Below, in pieces: positions 1 to 11,100 of a stretch of DNA of 64,000 nt. The stretch lies in contig JASSKH010000044.1 of NCBI GenBank assembly GCA_031763025.1, positions 1,426,001 to 1,490,000 on the forward strand. Direction: 5' to 3'. How positions within the stretch are numbered: position 1 is the first letter of the stretch; every line of letters begins with the position of its first letter. The notes beneath the pieces were generated by a model. The model ran no database searches. It was not told the origin of the DNA and was given only the letters and a program-made list of their open reading frames with translations. Made by a program: the position numbers and the translations under genes. This DNA comes from Macrocystis pyrifera (Eukaryota; Sar; Phaeophyceae; Laminariales; Laminariaceae).

Positions 1-1462
1 TGGACCGCTCGCCCCTCGCTTTTGTCCCTTCCAAACCCACCGTACTCTTCGGGTCCTAACCTTATCTTTTCTGGCCGTTACTTGCTAGGAGTCTCTCGGT
101 TTCGGCGAGGTACTTTTCTAACCACGCATGAACTCCTGCGGCAATCATCTCTAGATTCGCACACGCAGATCTCAGTGTCTTCCACGCAGTTCTATCCAAG
201 GCGTGGGCACGCAAGAGGTGTCGCGCATCCGCCAAGCTGCCATGTCTTTTTTAATGCGGCCAGGTTTCGTTAGGTACACACCATCCATGTCTGCGGTGGT
301 GACGTGAAGGAGGTGGTACCTCTTTTTCAACCGCATCGATAATAGCCGTGGTGAAAACCTCGACAAGACTAGATGAACTACGGGGCTGGAAAACCTTCCG
401 CTCAACCTCCCCGAGCTACCAGTGGGCATGCGAATACCATGATTCAATGTTCGCTCACCGTGAAAACGGCGCGTTTAAGGCTATCGTCGTTGTTTCCTCC
501 TTACCTCCCCGAGCTATGAGTACGCACGCGAATTCCATGATCCAATTTGCGCTCGCTGTGAACTCCATACAATAACCTCAACTTCAAGACCTTCTATACA
601 ACAACCCTCGATTTGATGGAACTCTCGTTGTTTGTCATATGTCCGGCCTCGGATCGTTTACAAACAAGAGTTTTTGTCCAGTGACAATACTTCTGTGGAC
701 CAACAGACGACATGGCGCTGCGTAATCGCCTACGCGAGACCAAAACAAAGGGCCTGTGCGGAGCATCTAGACGATTCGGTCAGAGGGGAGCGCGAAACAA
801 GAGATTTCGCCGGCCCCGCTCTCGTCTCCATTGCGTTCGAGTGCGACATACCCTCAGCCCCGCCCTGTCGTGCTACATCACGCAAGCCGTCTGTTTTGCG
901 ATTGTTCGACAGCCACAGCAGGATATCCCACAGTTGACCGATGAAAAAGCCATCTGCGAATCCATGCGCACCGGCGTGAGTAGTCACTAAATCGTCGAAC
1001 ATCTCTTTTTTACTTGGTACGAGAAAATGATCCTCGACGGCCAAAAGCTTAGAACCACTTAAAGTTGGACTACATGTGATAGATAGTTTTTTGTAGGTCG
1101 ACGGGCACACTGTTTTGGGCACGCCCGATATTGTAGTTTTAGTGTAAGTCGATGGACCCACTTTTGTTCTTCATGGGTCGTGAGTCTTCATACCAAACGT
1201 TTGGCAAATAGACATGTGCGCCGGTGTCAGAGTAGAACGGGATCTTAAGCCAAATTCAATAGGTATTGGTTTTGTCACTCCATGTTGCTTGTCCTACATG
1301 TGCGCCAGTGTCAGAGTAGAACGGGATCTTAAGCCAAATTCAATACGTACTGGTTTTGTCACTCCATGCTGCTTGTCCTAGCCCTCATGTCGCTGATGAA
1401 TATCGACGGCCACTATATAGAGACAGAGAAACCCTTACTTTGTAGCTGGTATATGAAATGAA
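1..1462 (-). mobile_element. LINE copy, 5' region, truncated by the window edge
   Basis: This stretch aligns through most of its length with 62140-64000 in the same orientation. Shared blocks include the region around 15-70 with 62145-62200, around 712-990 with 63100-63376, and around 1384-1462 with 63935-64000. The right-hand copy lies upstream of a LINE reverse transcriptase on the minus strand, so this is the 5' part of a second copy whose reverse transcriptase would lie left of the window. No intact frame is present. It differs from the right-hand copy by many substitutions and small gaps, so it is not recent. Confidence 0.65.
1212..1381. repeat. Two-copy tandem duplication, about 85 bp, inside the LINE copy
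   Basis: Two adjacent units sharing GTCAGAGTAGAACGGGATC differ at a few positions (1212-1297 and 1298-1381). The equivalent place in the right-hand LINE copy (about 63845-63930) has one unit, so the duplication arose after the copies separated. Confidence 0.8.
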
Positions 1463-1474
1463 GAAAGCATAGCG

Positions 1475-1800
1475 CGGGGGGTGGGTACTCATTATTATGC
1501 ATGGTCGCAGCCGTATGACCATCGGCCCTCGCATCCCTACAATGCCGGTACGGAGCACGTCGGGTTTTCACCGACCAGGCAGGCATTGCTAGCACCAAGC
1601 GTTAAGCGCCGTGAGGTGGCGGGCGATATGCATGAAGGGTCAGCTGCATCCTACTAAAAACTGAATTTGAGGCGGATTTTCTTGCATATGAATGACAGCG
1701 TCAATGAATTAATTATTTATCTGGTAAGGGCGCTTCCAGAGACAGCAATAAGTTTACTATGTAACTGCCTCGTGGGTGTCTTGCCGTCTACATATTACGT
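1475..1800 (+). repeat. Dispersed repeat of about 330 bp, copy A
   Basis: Shares long blocks with 2475-2805 and, inverted, with 7645-7970; a partial copy lies at 8238-8352. Common blocks include GTCGTATGACCATAG-like sequence, a GGTCGGGTTTTACCG-like block, and AATGACAGCGTC followed by AACTGCCTCGTGGGTG. No coding potential, reverse-transcriptase motif or clear terminal repeats seen. It abuts the LINE 5' region, so it might be part of that element or a SINE-like sequence. Confidence 0.6.
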
Positions 1801-1814
1801 AATGCGGTATTATT

Positions 1815-1950
1815 TTGATAGCTTGCTAACTCGCTAGCCTGATAGTTTCCTCTAGCTGACTAGCTTTTCCTCGAAGGGGCTAGTAGCTGGCGTGCTCGCT
1901 AGCTGACTTGCTCCCTTGCTTACTTGCTCGCTCGCTACTTTCTCGCTTCG
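1815..1950. repeat. CTTGCT/GCTAGC low-complexity stretch in the transporter 3' region
   Basis: Directly downstream of the transporter stop codon, degenerate copies of CTTGCT, CTCGCT and GCTAGC run for about 130 bp. It is probably within the 3' untranslated region. I see no clear AATAAA-type signal in it. Confidence 0.5.
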
Positions 1951-1954
1951 ACGC

Positions 1955-2191
1955 CTACTTTTGTCTGATGTCGAGCGCGACGGCCATGGGCACTGTGATG
2001 ATGACGACACACCCGAAGACAAGTAGGGCCTTGCATCCCGTCCGGTAGGCGTCGATATGTTTCCCTTCGATGTCGTCCCGGTCTGTCATCATCTTGGTCA
2101 CTTGCAAGTAGGCAAGGGCGGGGAAGATGAAGCCCGTGAGCGATGCTGTGATTCCTCCCGTGAGGTCTAGAACGTAGCCGAACAAATCGCT
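1955..2191 (-). CDS. Transporter exon 6 (C-terminus and stop)
   Basis: The acceptor is a long TTCCTTTCTTCCTTCC-type tract ending ACGCAG. It encodes SDLFGYVLDLTGGITASLTG, matching the family's second-last membrane segment, then a hydrophilic loop (residues about 463-485), a final hydrophobic segment VFGCVVIITVPMAVAL and the stop at 1955-1957. There are 78 codons before the stop. Confidence 0.85.
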   Translation of the reverse strand, partial: SDLFGYVLDLTGGITASLTGFIFPALAYLQVTKMMTDRDDIEGKHIDAYRTGCKALLVFGCVVIITVPMAVALDIRQK

Positions 2192-5100
2192 CTGCGTTGG
2201 AAGGAAAGAAGGAAGAAAAACCACGGGCAACGAGGATGCGGCGTTGAGTTCGTGAACATGATGCATGTCTGTGGAAGCAACCGGGACTAGAAGAGTTTAC
2301 ACCTATCAATAAATCACCTTAGCAGCCCGGCGTTCAGTCAGGACTGGCTGAATACGGACTGCGAAACGGGATGGGTCAGTGGTCTACATATTGGCAACAG
2401 GGGGCTGGTAGGGGACACTGCAAGTTGGTCAATATACTATAGGTTTCCCCATGTATTTTCTGGTAGGTCTAATCACAACGGGGGCGGTGTATTCGTATCA
2501 CATGGCCGTAGTCGTATGGCCATAGTCCCTCGCATCTCTACGAATGCCGGGACAGCCCAGGTCGGGTTTTTACCGATCAGGCAGACAAACGTTGCCTGCA
2601 CCAAGCGCGAAGCGTCGTGAGGTGTTCCGCGAGGCGCATATAGGAGGAGCTCCATGCTATTAAGAACCGCTTGTGAGGCTGGTTCCGGCACATTCTGCGT
2701 ATTTTCTTGGTTGTAAATGACAGCGTGTGACTACTTATAGAGCTAGCAAAATACGTGTACAGGTACTGTGTAACTTCCTCGTGGGTGCCCTACTGTGCAG
2801 TACCTGGTACACCACACGTGATACGACCACTCCCCTCGTGCGGAGTTAGGATTCTCCAACCCGAAAAAAACTGATTTAGCTCGACTGCTAGCCATTGTGA
2901 CCGCCGAAACCAACATTCGATAGCTTCTGCAACCTGCGTCGCTGAAACGAACCAATCGATAGGCGCAGCGCTTCAGGGATGGCCCACACCGTCGCTCGCT
3001 CCGGTGGTGGTCAACTGCGTTTCCTTCCCTTTCTGCATTCATGAAATATTATTTCAGAAGACAAAATAACACAAGACAACGTTCTCCGACGCGGGATATC
3101 AACTCCATTTTCCCTGAAACGGAACCAAGTTACAAATTATGTTTTGAACATCCGGACGATATATTATGTGCTCCATTAAGGATGGGGCCTTGCCCTAAAA
3201 CCCGAAGGCGAGATAACAAATGCCCCAAATGCTGCAGCAATAGGGGAGGTCGTCTTTGCACGGGTAGTAGCAAGAAACTTCTCAAGCCGGTGATTCTGTA
3301 CCCGAACGAGTCGGTGGAGCCAAGAGCTCTGACCGTCAATCCCATGAGGGCGTGGTGTGCGTCGATCGTTGCAGATTCATGCTGGCCAACTATCGCTGCT
3401 GCAGGGAAAACAATGAAAGGGGGAAAAACGGCAAAAACCCAAACGCGGGCCTGACCCAAACGCGGGCCTGAGTAGTTGCCAGGCCTGCAACGGATACATG
3501 GAACGGGTCGTTCGGTGGGTCCGAGTAGTTGACAGACCTACAACGAATATACGGAGGGGGGGAGTTGCAAAGAACTTGATTCCAATAGTGAACCCTTGTT
3601 AGCTAAGGTGGGGATATATATTTTCCGGTCGGTTATTCGGCCGGTTATTCGTTACTACCAGGTACACAAAAATAGCCATTTTGGACCATATTCGCACCCC
3701 CATGGAGCAAACATATGATGTTCGAGTGATTGTCGGTCGGCACGTCGGGACGTCACCATTCACTAGGCCGACGTTTGCGCTTGGCTCTGCGAATAGCGCA
3801 TACCGGAAGATTCAATAAAAGTTCTACTTTGAAGAGCGCATTGACCCACCGATAAAAACTGATATTGGCAAATATTGTACGCTGGACCTGACATACGATC
3901 CCACTGCCTACTAGTACGAGCTCGTTCGACCCTGCCGTCTAAACGTGTTGAGCATCCAATGCCTACGCTATGTTTCGGAGATAGACCCTCAAATTTGGTA
4001 CACGTGTTCTTTGGAACCCTGCCGACCGCTTACACGCTGGATTTTTGTTGGGGGGTTTTCTCACCAGATATGTTTTTCTTTATATTTTGTACGAGATCCA
4101 AACATTTCAGCGAAATAGAAAAAGGTTTCGGTAGGCAGGGGTTCAAAGAACACGTGTGCCGGCCGTTTAGGTTCAAGATGTGGTATCCCTGCATACTAGC
4201 ACGCGCCGTCTTCGACCGAACCGCTTCTAAGAGAGAGAGACAGACACGCCCAACAAGCGTGATAATTAGTTGGCTCCGGTTCTAAGTTTGGTTTTGTACA
4301 TTTTCGCTCTCTCCCCACCTGAGTCATTCCCGCCAACATGAGCGCGATCACTCCTCCGACCATAGCGGACATCGCACCAACCGTGACAGCGGAAACCGAA
4401 GGGAAACTGGCCATCATGACGTCACGGCCTACCAGCGCGTACAGGCTGTGCCTGAGAATCACCACCTGTAAAGACGTATAGGATGGATACGTACCAACGT
4501 GTAGCAGTATTAGCGATAAACATACAGAAGCACAGCCTGTGACGCAGGCTTGGCGCAGAAAGTGCAAGTGTACCAAACAAAAAAGGAAGGGGTGATGTAA
4601 TAATATGCATTGGAACACAAAGGGTATGCTGAGCGTTTTCTGCGTCGGTCAAGCTGGACACGAACAACCGACGAGTTGGGCCTTCCGCTCCAGACACCAA
4701 CGCGACCTGCAACCAAAACACCTTTAAGCGCTAAACCTCGTCATGCGCGCAAGACTGCGACCAAACCAATATCCCCACTACCCGATACCCCTGGCGCTCG
4801 AAGGCGTTAATGGTAGGTTTACAAGCACACAAGGCCAACGGCGCCACCAGAAAATCGTATGACGCAACGTACGCCTCGCCGCGCTCTGCTTGCCCCACCG
4901 TGTGCACCGTCTTCGGCCCATGCCTACCGTATCAGGGGTGATGGGAGAAAAGGGAAAATTCAACTTTGACATTTTAACGGCGAAACTATGGCCAAGTGGT
5001 GCGATGGCCGCGGGCTGACGGTGGAAACTTTGTGAACATTCGGCGTGTTCCAAATTTGAGTTGACATTCCGATAGTAACTCGATAATCGAATCATGGGTT

Positions 5101-8100
5101 CCCGAGGGAATATTATTTGGTTACAACCTCACAGGCGCGAAGTGAATCAGAGCAGAAAGCAAACTCTGTTGACGCATATACTCGGATTGTTAATGTATTT
5201 CAGAAGCGAGATCGCCTAGAACTGTAGTTTGTCGCCACTTGACCCGCGGCTTCTTGATTGAGCTCCCTAATTTGATGCACCAGTACATTGCCCAGAACAT
5301 GGAATTGCGGAAGCTCTGCCCATGCACTGCCAGCCACGCGAAAGGCCCATAGCCGGCACTAGGAGCTTCGAGTCTTGGTCGAAATTCTGACATGATCTAA
5401 CCCCTACCGGCACACATCCAAGCGCCACGAGCACTCCTGCCTGCCGACGAACGCCGAATTCAGCATAGCGCCACTCTCACGCATCATATAGGGCATGTCT
5501 CCATTGACCGGCCTGGCTGTAAAGGTGGTTTTGTGGGAGGCCTATCCAGCACCCGAGGTCGAATTGTTCAGGCGAAGGTTTCCGTTTCTCTGGGGAACTA
5601 TGCCTGCCGCTTTCGATAAGCTCCGATCTCAAGGCCCACATATATATCTGACCACCATCCTAAACTCTACCTTCTACGTGTTGCATTGACTACGAGATGA
5701 GATTCCGTGAGGGGTGTTTTTGAAACCTGTCCCTTTCTTGTCAGACCTAGAAATGCTCGAAAACATCGATAAAAATAGCGGAGAGCAGCCCAAAAGATGC
5801 CCGTTATACCCAATACTATAAAAGGTTGGGATAAGGACAAAAACGTTCGATCTTCGATTTTACTTTCTCCCATGATGTGGGCACTCTTTTCCTGATTTCC
5901 CCGTATCCCCCTTTCCCAAACGCCTGCCTACGGTGTCCGAACGCACATGGTTGGGGATGTACAGGATGAGGTGGGCCACGACCAGGGCCTTGAAACAGCC
6001 AGCGACCGGCCCAGAGAAGTTGTCGAGGATGTTACCCGCCGTGGCCGATCGGAAAGCCAGGTACCCGGTGATTCCCGTGGAATAACAAAGGACCGCCGCC
6101 GTGGATATCGTCACGCCGGCGACCATTTTCCACTCTCTGGCCAAGAAGTAAACGCAAACAATCAACACGCGTGTTTGTGGGGAGGAGAGGGGGCGGGGAG
6201 GAGCTGGGTGCGACTAAGAAAAAAATGCTGACAGGGGAGATGAGCAGTAGACCTCTAAACGTCGTATAAAAAAGTACAGGTCTGGGAGAATTCGACCCGC
6301 CTATCACCCAGAATGCTGGTGATATCGACGACCTATGCATACGTACGCTACTGCACCACGGTGCTAACGTTCGGCACACCCACTCCACAACGACTTGATC
6401 CCACGCTCCGGAGGCCTCCAAACTGACCTTTGGTGTTCTTGTTTGCCAGGTCTGGGCACGAAGCTACAGCCAACACAATCGGACATCTACTAAGAAAATA
6501 TCAACGCAGAACGAGTCTGTGTCAGCGCCGAAGCTCTAAATCCCAGGCCGCGTAGGCGCCAAATGATATTACGATGTTCATTTGGCCACGGCGCCATGCT
6601 TTTTCTGCTGAAATACCTATTAATAGTACGACATAGCCGACTCCTGTGTGTATCTTGAAAACAGTATAATGTTCCGGAAACCGTTTTGCAACAGTATTTA
6701 TACGGAGTTCGGATCTGCCTTCGATATATAGAATAGGTGGTCTTGACACGAAAACTAAAGTGCCGTTTCTGCGCCGCTGAGAGGGGCGAAGCCGGAAATC
6801 TCCAACGATAGGCTTGAGAGGCGTTCTACGACAGGGGTTTATCCTAAATTTTCCGAGGATCCTCGCATGAAGAACCCCGTACCGAACCCGAAAAGTGACT
6901 TCAGCAAAATTCAACTTGCCTCTCGACGAATGATCCCCCGGCCCAACTACAGAAAAAACGCCATTTTTCGAAACAAGGTTGGCATTCCGACGATTTTGGA
7001 ATAAAGAACCTCGTCATTCAGACAACATTTGAGCGGAAAGGTGCTACATCTAACGTAGAACGCGTCTTAACGTGGACTCCCCACTCTCCACCGCACGCAA
7101 AGAACAGCTATCGGGAGTGGCGACAACGAATACCATTCTTGTCCTCACTTCACTGTGCGCCTTGCCATTCCCGAGTAGCTGGGGAGGGCCGCGGGGGCGA
7201 TGGTAACCGAAAAGACCACCGACCCTACTTTTGCCAAACACCCCGTCCAGTTCCATCCAGGGCTTGGGGCCTCCAGCCCAACGGGGGCGGTTTCAGACAA
7301 CCGTGCAGCCCCCGCCGCGAAAAACGGGCTCCCCACAACCACGAGGCCGACAACTGCAAAGATGGTGATGAGAGAGAGCGGCGCGAGACACCTGTGACGG
7401 AAAAGAACATTGTCAGGCGTAAACGTAGAATCAGGCTAGACGGTCGCTCAGCCCCACCCCCCTATGGGTTGGGTTGGCGTCGGTTGGCAACGACACTGTA
7501 AAACATGCCGCTCACTACCTGATCCAGGCAACCAGGGCACTCCTTTTGTCATGACGATCGGTCACAGGTGGTCGTCCAGTTAAGTCGTTTATGCGAGGTG
7601 AACAACCTTTACTCCGCACGAGTGGGAATGATGGTGTCAACGTGAGTTCACGGTAAGGCACCCAAGAGGCAGTTATATAGTACTCTCATTGCTGTCTCAG
7701 GAAGTCGATACACCGGAAACTAAATTGGCTCATTGATGCTGTCATCCATATGCAAGTCCGCCCCACAAGCGGTTTTAAGTAGGATCCAGCTCATCCTTCA
7801 TGCCACTCGCCGGACACCTCACAGCGCTTCGCGTTTGGTGCGAGCATTTTCTGCCTGGTCAGTAAAAACCCGACATGCTCCGTCCCGGCGTTGGATGGAT
7901 GCGAGGGTCTATGGTCTAACGACTACGGCTATGCGTGATATCGAGTACATCCCTCCTATGTAGCACACACCCCCCCCCCCCCCCACTGCCCCCCTTTCCC
8001 CCTCCTTGCGTATGCAAACACTCGACCCCAAAAACGACAAGGCAATTTTTGTTTCTTACGCTAACAGGTTTACAATACTGGAGTCGTAACCTCGACACCA

Positions 8101-11100
8101 ACGTGGCATTTCTTTCTCAGCAGTTATTCCAAGTCGTGATCCCTCCTCCCCACCCCCGTCTACCCTGCTCGTAGACATCTCTGTTGGCGGTGGGGATGGT
8201 AGGGAGGGTGGTAGTGGTGGTGGTGGGCCATGTCACTAGCATGCATGGCCCGTAGTCGTATGACCATAGAACCTGGCATCGCTACAGTTCCGGGACGGAG
8301 CACGTCGGTTCCCACCTACCAGGCAAACACTGCTTGCATCAAGCGCGGGATGGCGGTTGGGGTTGTAGAGGCATGCTTGTGGGGAGGGTTTCAGGAAGTG
8401 AAGAAAGGAAATATGATATGGTTCTGGCGTAGAGTTGATGTAGCGTGGCGTGGTGTGGTTTGGCTTAGTGTGGAATAGTGTAATGTGGTGTAGTGACTCC
8501 CTTGCTGATTTCCCCCGACGGATGGAGTCATCCACTACCTATACCTGAGGTTGCTGAAGTGCCTGACGAGACACGCGGGCAGCACAAACAGTACGAATAT
8601 CGTGGGCGTCACGAAGTAGAAGCTCTGCCACCACGCGCCGGTGGCTCCCCCCGTACACTCGACGATTAACGAGGTCACCAATCCGCCGATGAGGAGGATG
8701 TAAGAGCACGTGGAACCGGTCAATTGGAGGGCCAGCGTACCATCCACCATGGGAGGCCCATACTTTCCAAGGGTTTGTCTTGCCAGCTCCGTGTAGTCGA
8801 GATCGCCAAGCGTCGTTCGGCCGCCGCCACCCTCTTCCCCATACCTTGTTGACAATAATTCCGCTGCCTTTATAAGAACCACTCCCGCGAACCAGATGGT
8901 CGGACCTGCACAGTAGAAGGGGCGTGGGCAAAGTGGTTTTTGGAAAGCTCGGCCGATCGCGACGAGGGGGTGGGCACGGAAATACTCTGTTTCGCTCCAA
9001 AGCTACTGTAGTAGTGATAGAACCTATTCACAGTCTGCTTCTGTCAAAAGAGAATAACAGGTGGCACCACGTGACCGTGAATCACGCTCGTGTTTTTTAG
9101 ACAGGGAAAGTTTGGAAGACTGCGGATTGTGTGGCCAAACGTGGAAACGAAGGAGAGAAGAAAAGAGAGGCCATGAAGGAGAATGGTCAGGGTGGGGGTA
9201 TTGAATGCGTCAACAACTCAAGATGTTGCACACGCCACGAGCAGATGTGCTCTGTTTACTGTTGTAACTACTGGCGGCCTACCCTGCAACATGCCTTTAC
9301 ATTTATGGTGGCAAGTGAATTACCGTGTGATACTGCCAACTTCCCCAAAAAGGAAATTTGGGCATACAATACAAAGACCGATCGAAAGGATTAATTGAAA
9401 GCTTTGTTTCGCGGCTTATCGGTTTTGGCTAGATATCTAAAGTCCTCACTAACGTATTCGTGTTCTCGTGCATAATGACTGTAGATGAACTATAACAAGA
9501 AATCAGACTTCATACTCGAACACGCCCCCTTGACGGAAATCACTCCCGAGAGATACCATTCGGGTTGGTTTCTTTGAAATTGTATCTGGCAGTAAATAGT
9601 GACTCAAATACTATTACGGGGGTACATAGTTAACAGGACCTATGGTATACATAAAAACCTATATATTTACATATTTTTACTAACATATTTTGGTCCCGTT
9701 AACTATGGACCGCCGTAATATTTGAACGGCATACATGTTCAGACCCGAATATGACGTGAGCAACATGGGTGTAGTTTGTGCAAACGATACTCATGGTGTC
9801 ATCTGCAACGAGTAATACTCTAGAAACCAACTGTACACAAGCAATCGGGCAAAACACCTGATCTACTGGTACGGGAACCAACTAAAGTGTGAGTGTATAC
9901 GATGACCAGTTTGGTTTACATTAATAATGAAAAAAGTCCGAACTTTTCCCGGCAGGGGTGATTATGACAACTACAACATATCAACCTATAAAGTGATATT
10001 GTCTTTCGTTTTGTAGAAGGCCTAGGTTATTCTTTTCTTCTTGTGGACAACTGCCCAGGGTATCATTCCAGGAAGATTTGAAGGCGTGGACAGGGCGAGT
10101 TTGAGAAGATTCCCACATTCTGCAAAATGTAATGCGGATGATGTCCGTCTCGAGCAAAAACCTCGCATGCGAAGCAACAATCATTGTGTGTAGAGTTCCC
10201 TAGATGAAGTTGCGCCAGAGCTCAGATGTTATCCATGAAGTAGAATTGTGCACCCTTGTTTGTGATACTCTGGCGGATGGTACCGGTCTACGGAGATCTG
10301 GGTTTTTTTCTTGTGTGGCGCGGCATCGTTGTTCGGGCGACCTGTCCCTGGTTGAGTCCAGTTGGTGTGCCTACTCTGCAGAACAGTCGGACGTATGGAA
10401 TGGTACGGCCCGGGTATGTAGTATGGTGATACGAAGCACGGGTCTACGACATTGCGCAAACGATCGATTACAGTACGTGCGGGGTCTGGGACATCAAAGA
10501 GGCGACCCGTGTGTGTTTGGCGATGGTGTGTTAGATTTGTACGGATCTCCTCCTAAGTCCTGCTGTAAAGCAATGCGTCGCTAGTTGCACGCGTGGCTTA
10601 CGCCATCATGGCGGAGGAGAGCTGTAAGGATGTGTGTATAACACACCTCACGCGTGCAAATGAGCAACGTTTCCGAAGCGGCGAATACTCCAAACACTTT
10701 CCCAACCCGGTTGACGCGTACTGAGACGAATGCTGCGGTGCGGGTGCATCCGCAATTTTCTTGAGGCTCCTCGCACTTGAGGCGCTCCGTATCACACCCA
10801 AAATCTGGCTTCCAGACAATACTCACACTAAAACCCGATGAGCGATCTGATGGCCTAGGTCTGTAAGGAACACGATCATGTTGGGTTCCTCCGTTTACCG
10901 TCAATCTATTACGGGGGACCATATTAAGTAGGACCTACGGTACACACAAAAAGTCGCGTATTTCGTTTTTTTACTAACGATATTTGGTCCTATGTACTAT
11001 GGTCCCCCGTTATAATAGGTCTTCGCCGAAATAAGCGCTACCCCTGTTGTCGAACGCGTCGTTAGTTGCACGCGTGGTTCACATCATGATTGAAGAGGGG

